Positions 8,248 through 16,833 of a stretch of 46,344 bases of DNA are shown here, in pieces. The DNA is from Cytophagaceae bacterium (GTDB lineage: Bacteria; Bacteroidota; Bacteroidia; Cytophagales; Spirosomataceae): the NCBI GenBank assembly GCA_024642485.1, contig JAHEAY010000008.1, forward strand, positions 1-46,344, written 5' to 3'. The number at the start of each line of letters is the position of its first letter. Within the stretch, counting starts at the first letter, position 1. A program made the position numbers and the translations under genes. The notes under the pieces were generated by a model that saw only the letters and a list, made by a program, of their open reading frames with translations, made no database searches and was not told where the DNA came from.

Positions 8248-8688
8248 CTATCGCTTACGTGAAAAAAACTCTTTCAATAACGCCTCAGATTCTTCCGCTA
8301 AAACACCCCCAATAATATCTGTTTTGGGATGTAAAACCTTCGAACCCAAGGCACGAAAACCTCGCTTTTCTTCTGAGGCCCCAAAAACCAATCGGCCCAA
8401 TTGGGACCAATATAACGCCCCTGCACACATCAAACAAGGCTCAAGCGTAACATACAAGGTACAATCCTTTAAGTATTTACCCCCAATCGTTTGAGCTGCT
8501 GAAGTAATCGCCAACATTTCTGCATGTGCGGTCACATCGGTCAATATCTCCGTTTGATTGAACGCCTTGGCAACTATTTTGCCCTGGCAAACAACCACGG
8601 CACCCACAGGAATTTCATCTTCCTCCAGTGCCTGCTCGGCTTGTCGGAGCGCTAAACCCATATAATACGCATCCTCATTCAAAACCAT
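8248..8688 (-). CDS. tadA: tRNA-specific adenosine-34 deaminase TadA
   Basis: Deaminates A34 to inosine in tRNA-Arg(ACG), giving wobble decoding; cytoplasmic homodimer. The 146-residue protein has the zinc cytidine-deaminase fold signature: His55-Ala-Glu57 and Pro84-Cys85-Leu-Met-Cys88. The ATG at 8688 shares one base with the aroC stop (TAATG), indicating translational coupling; the open frame extends further upstream inside aroC, but that extension is Cys/Arg-rich and unlike the family. Length is normal. Confidence 0.93.
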   Translation of the reverse strand: MVLNEDAYYMGLALRQAEQALEEDEIPVGAVVVCQGKIVAKAFNQTEILTDVTAHAEMLAITSAAQTIGGKYLKDCTLYVTLEPCLMCAGALYWSQLGRLVFGASEEKRGFRALGSKVLHPKTDIIGGVLAEESEALLKEFFSRKR

Positions 8689-9773
8689 TAGGCAGGCATT
8701 TGAATCACACGATTTCGCAAATAAAAATCCAAAAGCACAATGGCTGCCATGGCTTCTACGATCGGAACAGCACGCGGCACAACACAAGGGTCGTGACGTC
8801 CTTTCCCTGAAACTGTAATCTGCTCACCCTTTTCATTCAAGCTTGTTTGATCTTGCATGATCGTGGCAACAGGCTTAAATCCCACACGGAAATAAATAGG
8901 TTCTCCATTGGAAATACCCCCTTGAATCCCGCCTGAATGATTTGTCAAGGTTTTCAAACTTCCATCTGGACGCTTTTCAAACAAATCATTATGTTGAGAA
9001 CCACGCAAAGCAACGCCATCAAATCCACTTCCATATTCAAAGCCTTTCACAGCATTGATGCTTAACATAGCCTTGCCTAATTCCGCGTGTAATTTATCAA
9101 ATACAGGTTCTCCTAAACCGACTGGACAACCTGTGATGTAAGCGGAAATAACCCCGCCCACGGAATCTCCTTCTTTGCGAATGTCATCAATGTAAGTAAA
9201 CATCTTTTCTGCCAAAATTGGATCAGGACAACGAACCGCATTGGATTCGGTCAAACTTAAGTCCAAAGCCTCAACAGGAGTTTCCAATTTCAAGGTGCCC
9301 ACTTGTGATACATAAGCAGTAATTTTCACTCCTAATTGATTTAAAACCAATTTAGCTAATGCACCTGCTGCTACACGGGCAACCGTTTCGCGTGCGGACG
9401 ATCGTCCACCTCCACGGTAATCGCGAAGTCCATATTTCGCAAAATAGGTGTAGTCGGCATGAGACGGGCGAAACTGATCCGCGATATGCGAATAATCTTT
9501 CGAACGCTGGTCACCGTTCCATACCAACATCGCGATGGGCGTACCCGTGGTCTTTCCTTCAAAAACACCGGAAACGACTTCCACTGAATCCGCTTCTTTA
9601 CGTTGCGTGGTGATACGTGATTGACCCGGTTTTCTGCGATCAAGTTCCGACTGAATAAATTCCAAATCAAAATTTACCCCTGCTGGACAACCTTGAATCA
9701 CGACACCTACTGCGGCACCGTGCGACTCACCGAATGTACTTATTTGAAAAATCTTACCGTATATACTACTCAT
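8688..9773 (-). CDS. aroC: chorismate synthase
   Basis: Last step of the shikimate pathway: EPSP to chorismate with reduced FMN. The 361-residue protein opens with [19 protein letters not shown] (FGESHG at 14-19) and has the conserved [14 protein letters not shown] and [17 protein letters not shown] blocks. I chose the ATG at 9773 over one at 9818, which would lie inside batD. Four bases separate it from the batD stop, and it is coupled by TAATG to tadA. Chorismate made here would feed aromatic amino acids and the MenF reaction encoded at 27233-28342. Confidence 0.95.
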   Translation of the reverse strand: MSSIYGKIFQISTFGESHGAAVGVVIQGCPAGVNFDLEFIQSELDRRKPGQSRITTQRKEADSVEVVSGVFEGKTTGTPIAMLVWNGDQRSKDYSHIADQFRPSHADYTYFAKYGLRDYRGGGRSSARETVARVAAGALAKLVLNQLGVKITAYVSQVGTLKLETPVEALDLSLTESNAVRCPDPILAEKMFTYIDDIRKEGDSVGGVISAYITGCPVGLGEPVFDKLHAELGKAMLSINAVKGFEYGSGFDGVALRGSQHNDLFEKRPDGSLKTLTNHSGGIQGGISNGEPIYFRVGFKPVATIMQDQTSLNEKGEQITVSGKGRHDPCVVPRAVPIVEAMAAIVLLDFYLRNRVIQMPA

Positions 9774-9777
9774 AAAC

Positions 9778-11181
9778 CTATTTTGAAGCCTTCCAAAATA
9801 AGAAGGCGATGAATCCAAACATGATAATCAATACAAAATTAACCAATTGTCGCCAGTTGACCCAGCGATTCCATTTTACTTCTAAACTGTCTTGCTGTTC
9901 AATCGACTCATAAATCCCCCCTTTTTCCAAAGAGGTATCTAATTTTCGATCCCTTGGCTGACCCTTTACTGTCAAGACCAATTTTGATCGCAAGGTATCA
10001 AACCGTGCTTTATCCACATTGAAGTAAATCCAATGGAAGTAATTCTCTAGTGCAAATTTACCCGCTTGCTCCGGAATAATACGAACGATGTCGGATTTAT
10101 TACCAAACATTTGATCCCGATAAGGGAACACACTTCGCTCCGTGGATAATAAATTAAAGCTCAGAAAATAATCCGATTCAACCGCTTTATTATCCCACAA
10201 AATACTATTCCCATCCCCTAATACATGATATCGATAAGTAATACGATCACCCGTTTGAGCGACATCTTTATCTATCTCTTCAACCAAGGTGAATCGACCA
10301 ACGGGCACTTTTCCGGAAAGCACATGCTTCGGCATTGGTTTTGGTTGAATGTTTATGGCAGGCGAACTTAACAATAATGGCAACTTTTCTTTAGCCTTTC
10401 CTTTTTGTAATACCCGCAATTGAGCGGATGGAATGTGAATAGCATGAACATCCAAGGGGAAATAGGTCGCTTGAAAAAATCGATATTCGGTGTATTTTTT
10501 CCCGCGAAATGTTACATGAAGCACACGCTCAGCTTGTAAATTAAAATTTTCTTCCCAACAATTATGTGGCCTAATTTGCTGAATCAACGCAGGAATCTGG
10601 ATATCATTTCGGTCAAAACTTAGGTCCATCGTATTGTTTGAAGGAACATACAATGACATCGTTAGGGTGAATGCCTGCCCAACAAATGGCTTTGCCACAT
10701 CCGAACGCACAAGAAAAAAGGGCTTGTTATTCGCAAGATCGACCGTAGCCGGGACTTGAATTTCATTAGGCACTTCATCCGCCTTTTCTACACCGGGAAC
10801 AACTTGTACCACAAAAGGCTCAATTTTAAAAACCTGCTTATTTACTTCTACATCAAGTAAAGGCACAAGTACATTCCCAGGACCGTTGGGCTGATAATAT
10901 TGTGTAAACGTCAAGGTCTGCACGACTTGCTCATTTTCGAAATTAGAAGCTTTGCTCCTACTGACGCCCAATTTTCGGAAGCCATTGATTTCAGGGAATC
11001 GATAATTCGGTAATTGTTCAGAAGCAGCGATGGAAAATTGAAGACTAAATTGATCTGTCGTGGAAATGGATTTCGCACCTGTTTGAACGACGATGTTTTC
11101 TTTGGTCTGTCCCCATAGTTTCGCTGAAGGCATGAAAAGCCCGACGAATAAAAACACTAAAAAGTATAAAAAATACCGCAT
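9778..11181 (-). CDS. batD: BatD family protein
   Basis: Protein of 467 residues with a signal peptide (about 1-24), a large extracytoplasmic beta-rich region and one C-terminal membrane helix (about 445-462, [17 protein letters not shown]) followed by a short basic tail. This is the architecture of BatD, a member of the Bacteroides aerotolerance (Bat) set, in which BatA/BatB von Willebrand factor proteins are the usual partners. None of those partners is next to it here: neighbours are an outer-membrane protein and aroC, which follows after four bases. Role in membrane or cell-envelope stability is known only loosely for the family. Confidence 0.82.
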   Translation of the reverse strand: MRYFLYFLVFLFVGLFMPSAKLWGQTKENIVVQTGAKSISTTDQFSLQFSIAASEQLPNYRFPEINGFRKLGVSRSKASNFENEQVVQTLTFTQYYQPNGPGNVLVPLLDVEVNKQVFKIEPFVVQVVPGVEKADEVPNEIQVPATVDLANNKPFFLVRSDVAKPFVGQAFTLTMSLYVPSNNTMDLSFDRNDIQIPALIQQIRPHNCWEENFNLQAERVLHVTFRGKKYTEYRFFQATYFPLDVHAIHIPSAQLRVLQKGKAKEKLPLLLSSPAINIQPKPMPKHVLSGKVPVGRFTLVEEIDKDVAQTGDRITYRYHVLGDGNSILWDNKAVESDYFLSFNLLSTERSVFPYRDQMFGNKSDIVRIIPEQAGKFALENYFHWIYFNVDKARFDTLRSKLVLTVKGQPRDRKLDTSLEKGGIYESIEQQDSLEVKWNRWVNWRQLVNFVLIIMFGFIAFLFWKASK

Positions 11182-11217
11182 CCCCGCAATTTACACAATT
11201 ATCGGTTTCAAGCACAA

Positions 11218-11946
11218 TCACCAAAGTCGCATTCGAAAAGAAATCCCTAAGGCCACATACCAAGCATCACCGGAGCGAAGGCTCTTTCCAGCAGATACGT
11301 CGGCCTTCACGTGATCAGTCACATAATAGGCTAAACCGCCATCAATCCAGGTATCTGTAAATTGTGTCTCTGGAAAGCGGCCAAAAACCTCTGCATAGGC
11401 ATATCCTCGTTTACCAATATTAACATTCGGAGCTATCCGATAAATTCCTTCAACAGCTCCATCTGAGTGGTATTCAGCCCCAAAATTGTAACCGACACCC
11501 CAAGCACCTCCTAAAGAATTCTGAAAAGTTAAAATGGTTTCGCCGATAGAATGCGGTAATGAGTTCAACTCCGATTGATCGCGGTGATCCTGATTAAGAT
11601 GGTATTGTACAATGATGGCCGAACGCGGAATAAGGCCTTTTTCTTGAAATAAATGTGTCTTAAAACCAAAAGATTCAGTCGACAAGCCCTTTCCAAGTTC
11701 TTGTAAGACCGTATATCGCAGTTCGACGAGGGGATGAATTCCAATTTTCAATAAACTGGTGGGCAATAAATATTGGACTGCTCCTGCTTCCAAAGCTCGA
11801 TTAAAGCCAACCTCTGCCTGAAAGTAGCCTTTCTTGACGATGAATGGACATTCGGTTTGATCAGGGCGATCTGTTTCAATCCGACCGCTTTGTTGGGCCC
11901 ATACTACCGGCCCAAACAACAACAAAAATATAACTCCGTAGCGCAT
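11218..11946 (-). CDS. outer-membrane beta-barrel protein, MetA-of-phenol-degradation family
   Basis: Protein of 242 residues with a signal peptide (about 1-17, ending VVWAQ) and the typical opening RIETDRPDQTECPFIVKKGYFQAEVGF of this barrel family, seen here as IETDRPDQTECPF then GYFQAEVGF. Alternating hydrophobic strands continue to the end (YVALGISFRMRLW), consistent with an outer-membrane barrel ending in an aromatic residue. Often annotated simply as transporter; the phenol name is historical and says nothing about substrate. It lies 36 bases after the preceding outer-membrane gene and 36 bases before batD. Confidence 0.75.
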   Translation of the reverse strand: MRYGVIFLLLFGPVVWAQQSGRIETDRPDQTECPFIVKKGYFQAEVGFNRALEAGAVQYLLPTSLLKIGIHPLVELRYTVLQELGKGLSTESFGFKTHLFQEKGLIPRSAIIVQYHLNQDHRDQSELNSLPHSIGETILTFQNSLGGAWGVGYNFGAEYHSDGAVEGIYRIAPNVNIGKRGYAYAEVFGRFPETQFTDTWIDGGLAYYVTDHVKADVSAGKSLRSGDAWYVALGISFRMRLW

Positions 11947-11959
11947 GCCACGAAGATAT

Positions 11960-11985
11960 TAAATTTTAGACTAATCTAAAATTTA
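11960..11985. repeat. AT-rich perfect inverted repeat between two outer-membrane protein genes
   Basis: TAAATTTTAGA (11960-11970), CTAA, then TCTAAAATTTA (11975-11985), followed on the plus strand by TTTTTTG. The minus-strand gene's stop codon (11983-11985) is the first triplet of the hairpin. On the coding strand there is no T-tract after it, so it may serve as a 3' stability hairpin more than as a terminator. Confidence 0.6.
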
Positions 11986-12822
11986 TTTTTTGCGACCAAA
12001 AGAAAATCCTAGTGCTCCATATATTTCACCGAACCAAATACTCTGTTCAGCATGATCGCCACTTTGGCCGGTTGTATGCACATCCCACAAATTCGTATAT
12101 CCTCCTTTTACAGTTGTCTCAAAGAATAATAACTTAGTCAAGTTCAATCGCAAGCCTGTTTTTACTGAGGCTCCCGCCCCGGCTAAATTCCAATAATTAT
12201 TGCGCCCTAAGGTGAACAAACGCACATCTGATCGAGGAACGACAAGTCCTATACCCACGCCATTCATCCACTCTAATTCCAATTTTCCGATGCCTGGGTT
12301 CCATAAAGGCGTATAGTGTTCTAATTCTACAGAGGCATAATTAAATCCATCCGTGTGTTCATATTGCAAAAAGTCCTTAGAAGCAATTGTAAATGGCGTA
12401 TTGTTGTAGACTCCTACATACGCAGGATTGATGGCAAAAGCAGGATTCGACACTTGTGCGCTAATATTCCCCGTGATATGAGAAGCTTGGTCGGGAACCA
12501 TCACATATTTCATGTGATCCCAGCCTAGGCTGATCGATAAATTGTCTTTAATGAAATAGCCCGCGTGCAGATTAAATTGCGGGATTGAAAACAAATTAGG
12601 ATTAAAATAAGTCGTAAAACCATCAAAAGGAGTAGGCGCATCAGCCGCCACGACATTATCCAATGTAAAATCATATCCAGGACCGGTAAAATGAATATCT
12701 GAGGTGGGATAATCGGACCGATTATAGCCCCAAAATGCATAAAATGACCCCTTTCGACCTTCGTGTTGCGCTTGCGCAAAGAATGAAAAACAACTAAACA
12801 GTAGAATATAAAACTTAGACAT
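11983..12822 (-). CDS. putative outer-membrane beta-barrel protein
   Basis: Protein of 279 residues that I do not recognise as a named family. It has a clear signal peptide (about 1-18, ending FFAQAQ), then a run of alternating amphipathic strands rich in Tyr, Trp, Phe and Gly (for example GSFYAFWGYNRSDYPTS and FNLHAGYFIKDNLSISLGW), and ends IYGALGFSFGRKK. This pattern fits a secreted barrel of about ten strands. It is the first gene of the minus-strand group leading to batD. I cannot assign a role. Confidence 0.7.
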   Translation of the reverse strand: MSKFYILLFSCFSFFAQAQHEGRKGSFYAFWGYNRSDYPTSDIHFTGPGYDFTLDNVVAADAPTPFDGFTTYFNPNLFSIPQFNLHAGYFIKDNLSISLGWDHMKYVMVPDQASHITGNISAQVSNPAFAINPAYVGVYNNTPFTIASKDFLQYEHTDGFNYASVELEHYTPLWNPGIGKLELEWMNGVGIGLVVPRSDVRLFTLGRNNYWNLAGAGASVKTGLRLNLTKLLFFETTVKGGYTNLWDVHTTGQSGDHAEQSIWFGEIYGALGFSFGRKK

Positions 12823-12995
12823 TCATTTGAGAATTTTGAAAAAGTAAAATTGCAAATATTTTTAGGGATTAAACTGATAAAATGCTGATTTTGATCAGAA
12901 TTTTAAAAGCATTTAGAAATATTTCAATAACATTGGCGTAAATTGCATGTCCAATTATTGCCATTAAGTATTGAATACCATTGAAACATAAGCCT

Positions 12996-13007
12996 TCAAG
13001 GCCTTGA
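12996..13007. repeat. 12-bp perfect palindrome upstream of the PhyH-type gene
   Basis: TCAAGGCCTTGA is self-complementary and ends five bases before the ATG at 13013. It could be an operator half-site pair or a hairpin masking the translation start, or chance. Confidence 0.35.
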
Positions 13008-13012
13008 TCAAC

Positions 13013-13840
13013 ATGAGAAAAGCAACACCCAAATTCGAATACAAAACCTTCACCTTAGGCGAAGCCTTAACGAAGGAACAAAAAGAATACTTCCAGAAGT
13101 ATGGTGTTATTCAATTTAAAAATTTCATTTCAAACGAAACAGCTGAGCTTTTCATCGCTGAGTTAGCTAAAATTGAGGCTAATTGGTTAGCAGAAGGGGT
13201 TGAAAAAATCAATGGCATTCCCTTGAAATTCGGGAAAGATCCCGAAGGAAAAGACATGATTCAACGCATGTGTTTCACGAATAAATACAGTGACGTTTTA
13301 GCTGAATTCCTAAAAGATCCCCGCTTCGAATTATTATTAGAATTATTAGGGCCCTATGACGGACGCATCGGTGCTGACGAAAAAGACGGCCTCGTGTTTA
13401 ACCACTATGTAAACCAACCGAATTCCAAATTCACGCAAATGGGCTGGCATACAGATTCCCCTCGTGATTTGTTTTTAGGACAAAAGATATTGCCCATGTT
13501 GAACGTGGGTATTCATTTAGACAAATGTCCTTCGTCTAACGGCGGTTTACGCGTATTGCCAGGCACACAGAATCAGAGTATTTTGAAATTGCTATTTGGC
13601 AAAAAGCAATTCATCGACCATAAACCAGACCCGCGCGAAGCAGCTTTTGAAATCGACCGCGGCGACTTGACGATTCACGATGGCCGTTTATGGCATCGCG
13701 TCGAGGTATCGCCTAATTTTGGTGAAAAATCTAGACGTCGTGTAATGTATGTTCCGATTATCACAGGAAAATACAAACCGAAATCTGCTAGCAGCAAAAC
13801 ACCATTCTACCACCGATTTGCCAAGGTAGTTACGAAATAA
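13013..13840 (+). CDS. phytanoyl-CoA dioxygenase family protein
   Basis: Fe(II)/2-oxoglutarate-dependent oxygenase of 275 residues. The iron-binding facial triad is visible as GWHTDS (His146, Asp148) and the distal His228 in DGRLWHRVEVSP; the Arg that would hold 2-oxoglutarate is in SRRRVMYVP (about 241-243). An in-frame TTG at 13004 could add three residues but the ATG is preferred. The upstream 190-base gap holds a 12-bp palindrome (12996-13007) close to the start. The gene stands alone between divergent and convergent neighbours and ends at a two-way terminator. Substrate unknown; family members hydroxylate lipids, antibiotics or small metabolites. Confidence 0.87.
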   Translation: MRKATPKFEYKTFTLGEALTKEQKEYFQKYGVIQFKNFISNETAELFIAELAKIEANWLAEGVEKINGIPLKFGKDPEGKDMIQRMCFTNKYSDVLAEFLKDPRFELLLELLGPYDGRIGADEKDGLVFNHYVNQPNSKFTQMGWHTDSPRDLFLGQKILPMLNVGIHLDKCPSSNGGLRVLPGTQNQSILKLLFGKKQFIDHKPDPREAAFEIDRGDLTIHDGRLWHRVEVSPNFGEKSRRRVMYVPIITGKYKPKSASSKTPFYHRFAKVVTK

Positions 13841-13878
13841 AAAAAGGCCATTTGTCAACTGATAGATGGCCTTTTTTT
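13841..13878. terminator. two-way Rho-independent terminator
   Basis: AAAGGCCAT, a 14-base loop, then ATGGCCTTTTTTT. The A-tract before and T-tract after let the hairpin end both the plus-strand dioxygenase and the minus-strand ruvX transcripts. It overlaps the first two bases of the ruvX stop codon. Confidence 0.8.
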
Positions 13879-14290
13879 ATGCTTGCGATTCCATATAGGA
13901 TTGTAAGATAATCGTCGCAGATATGCGATCAACAGTTCCCTTTTCCCTTCGGTCTTTTTTCGACATTCCTCCAGAAATCATGGCTTGCATCGCCATTTGA
14001 GAAGTAAATCGTTCGTCATGCTCAATAATAGGCATGGCAGGGAATTTCTTTTTGAAATGCTTAATCAATACACGAACCCCATGTGTGGAATCCGTATCAG
14101 AACTGTCTAAGTTCTTTGGCATACCGATAATGACTTTATCAACAGCTTCTTTGGCAAAATAGGCTTGGAGAAAGTCCAACAAAGTATGTGTCGGAACTGT
14201 TTCCAATCCCGTTGCGATAATCTGCAAGGAATCCGTCACCGCTAAACCCGTACGCTTTAATCCAAAGTCAATGGCTAGCAGTCTTCCCAT
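13877..14290 (-). CDS. ruvX: Holliday junction resolvase-like RuvX/YqgF
   Basis: RNase H-fold nuclease of 137 residues, essential in many bacteria and linked to pre-16S rRNA 5'-end maturation as well as recombination. The first strand carries MGRLLAIDFGLKRTGLAV with catalytic Asp8; VDKVIIGMPKN and EHDERFTS are the other family blocks, and a final acidic residue lies in GTVDRISATIIL. It begins one base after the stop of the YcxB-like gene, so the two are cotranscribed. Confidence 0.92.
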   Translation of the reverse strand: MGRLLAIDFGLKRTGLAVTDSLQIIATGLETVPTHTLLDFLQAYFAKEAVDKVIIGMPKNLDSSDTDSTHGVRVLIKHFKKKFPAMPIIEHDERFTSQMAMQAMISGGMSKKDRREKGTVDRISATIILQSYMESQA

Positions 14291-14291
14291 A

Positions 14292-14840
14292 TTAGTTGAT
14301 CAATCCCTTGTCACGCATGATTTTATCCATCAACTTGCGATCATTGTCATTATTGAAAATTGCTAATGGCAAGTAAATGAATTGGTATTTACCCATTTCT
14401 AACACGTAAGCTTCTTTATCCTTGTAGGCTGATAAAATCATATCCCATTTGATCATTCCGCCTTCTTTGTCGGAAATTTTCATGAATATCTGCCGACTAT
14501 CAATTTCGTAGCGGTATTTATCGAACAACTGCTTGTATTGCGCTAATTGCGTAATTCCTGTAAACTGAATTAACCAGAACAGAATATAACCAATGACACC
14601 GATCGCTAAAAAGATGTAAATCCAGTAATTCTTGTAGGTTCCCGATAAGTTTAAAAAGACATTTAGTCCGACTAAAGCCAAAGGCAAAAATGCCCATTTC
14701 CATTGATTAGCGAATAATTGACGCATGCACATGGCGATGTATTTATTCTTTTCTAAGCCGTATTTCTTCGTTTTTATCGCTAAAGGATTGGAAGGTGCTT
14801 GCATTTGGGCACGTTGTTGTGCTCCGTAATTCTTCGCCAT
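14292..14840 (-). CDS. YcxB-like membrane protein
   Basis: Protein of 182 residues. The N-terminal 40 residues are polar; two adjacent membrane helices follow (about 50-66 and 73-90, FLPLALVGLNVFLN and YWIYIFLAIGVIGYILFWL), then a soluble C-terminal domain with YRYEIDSRQIFMKISDKEG and KYQFIYLPLAIF, which resembles the PH-like YcxB C-terminal domain. Function unknown. The gene is immediately upstream of ruvX (one-base gap). A TACCTTTG -7 element on the minus strand lies 30 bases before the start. Confidence 0.7.
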   Translation of the reverse strand: MAKNYGAQQRAQMQAPSNPLAIKTKKYGLEKNKYIAMCMRQLFANQWKWAFLPLALVGLNVFLNLSGTYKNYWIYIFLAIGVIGYILFWLIQFTGITQLAQYKQLFDKYRYEIDSRQIFMKISDKEGGMIKWDMILSAYKDKEAYVLEMGKYQFIYLPLAIFNNDNDRKLMDKIMRDKGLIN

Positions 14841-14870
14841 AGGTAATTATTTTAAACGCTAAATAAAGGC

Positions 14871-14897
14871 CAAAGGTACAAAAATTGGATAATTTTG
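14871..14897. promoter_or_regulatory. divergent promoter elements between ycxB-like and pyrR-like genes
   Basis: TACCTTTG reads on the minus strand at 14878-14871 (for the YcxB-like gene) and TAATTTTG on the plus strand at 14890-14897 (for the phosphoribosyltransferase). Both match TAnnTTTG. Neither has a clear TTG at the -33 position. Confidence 0.35.
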
Positions 14898-14938
14898 GGT
14901 AATTTTAATCGGCTAATTTAGACAATAAGCGAAAGAAT

Positions 14939-15442
14939 ATGTCGGCAAAACAAGTTTTAGACGGACCCGCTCTCCTACAGAAAATCAGACGGATTGCTTT
15001 TCAAATTTTTGAAAACAACTTTGAAGAACAAGAGATCATCATTGCGGGTATTCATGGGCAAGGTTTTGCTTTAGCCGACATGCTTAGCAAACATTTAGCG
15101 GAAATTTCAACGATTCACGCAGTCCCAGTTGAAATTAAACTCAACAAGGAAGTTCCTTACGAAAGTCCGGTTCAGTTTTCTGCCGACATGAAAACATTTG
15201 AACACAAGGTTATTATAGTTGTGGATGATGTACTCAACACAGGACGAACATTTTCTTACAGCCTTGCACCCTTTTTAACGATTCCTGTTAAAAAACTACA
15301 AGTTGCCGTTTTAATCGACCGTAATTACCGAAAATTCCCAATTGCCGCGGATTACAAAGGCTATGAACTTTCAACGACAATCGCTGAACATGTGGAGGTG
15401 ATTGTTACCGACGATGTAAAACGCGGTGTGTATTTGAAATAA
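14939..15442 (+). CDS. phosphoribosyltransferase family protein (PyrR-like)
   Basis: Type I phosphoribosyltransferase of 167 residues. The PRPP-binding loop is VIIVVDDVLNTGRT at residues 91-104. The overall layout, including the C-terminal ELSTTIAEHVEVIVTDD, resembles PyrR, which in Firmicutes is both a uracil phosphoribosyltransferase and an RNA-binding attenuator of pyr genes. There are no pyrimidine genes beside it, so its acceptor base and any regulatory role are open. It converges with aroE, with one base between the two stop codons. Confidence 0.82.
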   Translation: MSAKQVLDGPALLQKIRRIAFQIFENNFEEQEIIIAGIHGQGFALADMLSKHLAEISTIHAVPVEIKLNKEVPYESPVQFSADMKTFEHKVIIVVDDVLNTGRTFSYSLAPFLTIPVKKLQVAVLIDRNYRKFPIAADYKGYELSTTIAEHVEVIVTDDVKRGVYLK

Positions 15443-15443
15443 C

Positions 15444-16190
15444 TTAAGATTGCCAAATTTCCCAAGCCTTATCCGCTTGTCCATAAAGCATCTCTATACC
15501 CGTGTGAATTCCCCCTGCACCATGCGCCAAACCCTCTTTTAAAAAGGTCGTTTCCAGAGGATTATAAACGATATCATACAGGTAATGTTGGCCATTCAAT
15601 AATTCATAAGGAATAGGCGGGCAAGCTGCTTCATTCGGATGCATACCCAAGGGTGTTGTATTAACAATGAGACCAATGGATTCCATCAATGCTGGCAAGG
15701 CCTCATAAGAAACAATTCCCTCAGCAGCCTGACGTGACACTTTGATTACAGGTATTCCTAAATCTTCAATCGCAGCAATAACTGCTTTCGCAGCACCTCC
15801 TTGGCCTAAAACCAAGGCCTTAAGCATTTTGAAATCCGTAAATGCCGACCATGCTTTTAATGTCCCTTGAAAACCAAAATAGTCGGTATTATATCCACGA
15901 GTTCGCCCGTCAGGTAAAATCTTGATAGTATTGACAGCGCCAATCTGCGCAGCAGCCGGATCGATTTCATCCAAAAACGGAATGATTTGTTGCTTGTATG
16001 GAATGGTTACATTAAATCCTTTAATAGCGGGAGTTGCCAACAATGCAGGAAATTCATCAATCGATGGAATCTCAAATTGCGTATAAGCATGCGATTCTTG
16101 CAAACCTAATTGCTCAAACTTCTCCGAAAAATAGCGCTTTGAAAAGGAATGCCCTAGGGGGTAACCGATCAATCCAAATAAGGCATTCAT
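15444..16190 (-). CDS. aroE: shikimate dehydrogenase
   Basis: NADPH-dependent reduction of 3-dehydroshikimate to shikimate. The 248-residue protein shows the shikimate-binding GHSFSKRYF (Ser14, Ser16), catalytic Lys66 in NVTIPYKQ and Asp103 in NTDYFGF, then the NADP Rossmann loop LGQGGAAKAV. The ATG at 16190 is chosen because MNALFGLIGYPLGHS is the family N-terminus; a longer frame reaches back into dedA. One base separates it from the dedA stop. Third gene of the comA-dedA-aroE group. Confidence 0.94.
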   Translation of the reverse strand: MNALFGLIGYPLGHSFSKRYFSEKFEQLGLQESHAYTQFEIPSIDEFPALLATPAIKGFNVTIPYKQQIIPFLDEIDPAAAQIGAVNTIKILPDGRTRGYNTDYFGFQGTLKAWSAFTDFKMLKALVLGQGGAAKAVIAAIEDLGIPVIKVSRQAAEGIVSYEALPALMESIGLIVNTTPLGMHPNEAACPPIPYELLNGQHYLYDIVYNPLETTFLKEGLAHGAGGIHTGIEMLYGQADKAWEIWQS

Positions 16191-16191
16191 C

Positions 16192-16830
16192 TTATTTCTT
16201 TGAAAATTGTTGCTTGAGCACTCCGATGATAATAGGTAATACGGATACTCCGACGATCCCCAAAACGACTTTTTCAAAATTGTCCTTTATCCATGCGTTA
16301 TCCCCTAAGAAATAACCTGCTAAAGTTATGCTGATCACCCAAAGGCAAGCACCAACAACACCGAAAAACAAATACACAGGATAAGACATCCGACCGGCAC
16401 CAGCGACAAAAGGGGCAACCGTACGAACAATTGGAACAAATCGAGCAAGAATGACCATTTTAGAGCCATATTCCGCATAGAAAGCTTCTGTTTTCTCAAT
16501 ATGTTCGCGCTTTAAAAACAAGATTTTTTCACGACTTTTAACCCACTCACTGAAGTTTCGACCGATGTAATAATTCAATTGATCACCCAACAAAGCGGCA
16601 ATAATCATCAAAGGAATAACAGTAGATAAACTCAACTGACCACTCGCTGCTGCCAATAATCCTACAGAGAATAACAAAGAATCGCCTGGCAATAAAGGCA
16701 TAATCACGAAGCCCGTTTCGACAAAAATAATTGCGAATATTAACGCATAAGTTAAGGACCCATTGGCCGCAATAAACTCGCTTAAAAAAGTCAATGGATC
16801 TTTGAGCAGATCAAGAATAAAATGAAGCAT
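16192..16830 (-). CDS. DedA family membrane protein
   Basis: Inner-membrane protein of 212 residues of the DedA/VTT superfamily, some of which flip undecaprenyl phosphate or phospholipids. Visible are the re-entrant region FVETGFVIMPLLPGDSLLF, the conserved GDQLNYYIGR and the ARFVPIVRTVAPFVAGAGRM block with the basic residues needed for function, plus a C-terminal helix. Three bases separate it from the phosphosulfolactate synthase stop and one from the aroE start. Which lipid it handles is not evident. Confidence 0.9.
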   Translation of the reverse strand: MLHFILDLLKDPLTFLSEFIAANGSLTYALIFAIIFVETGFVIMPLLPGDSLLFSVGLLAAASGQLSLSTVIPLMIIAALLGDQLNYYIGRNFSEWVKSREKILFLKREHIEKTEAFYAEYGSKMVILARFVPIVRTVAPFVAGAGRMSYPVYLFFGVVGACLWVISITLAGYFLGDNAWIKDNFEKVVLGIVGVSVLPIIIGVLKQQFSKK

Positions 16831-16833
16831 CCG

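Noticed and set aside
8689-8787. Longer TadA N-terminus
   Set aside because: Lies wholly inside aroC in another frame and is Cys- and Arg-rich, unlike the family; TAATG coupling supports 8688.
13004-13012. TTG start for the PhyH-type gene
   Set aside because: The TTG lies inside the palindrome and adds only three residues; the ATG at 13013 is the simpler start.
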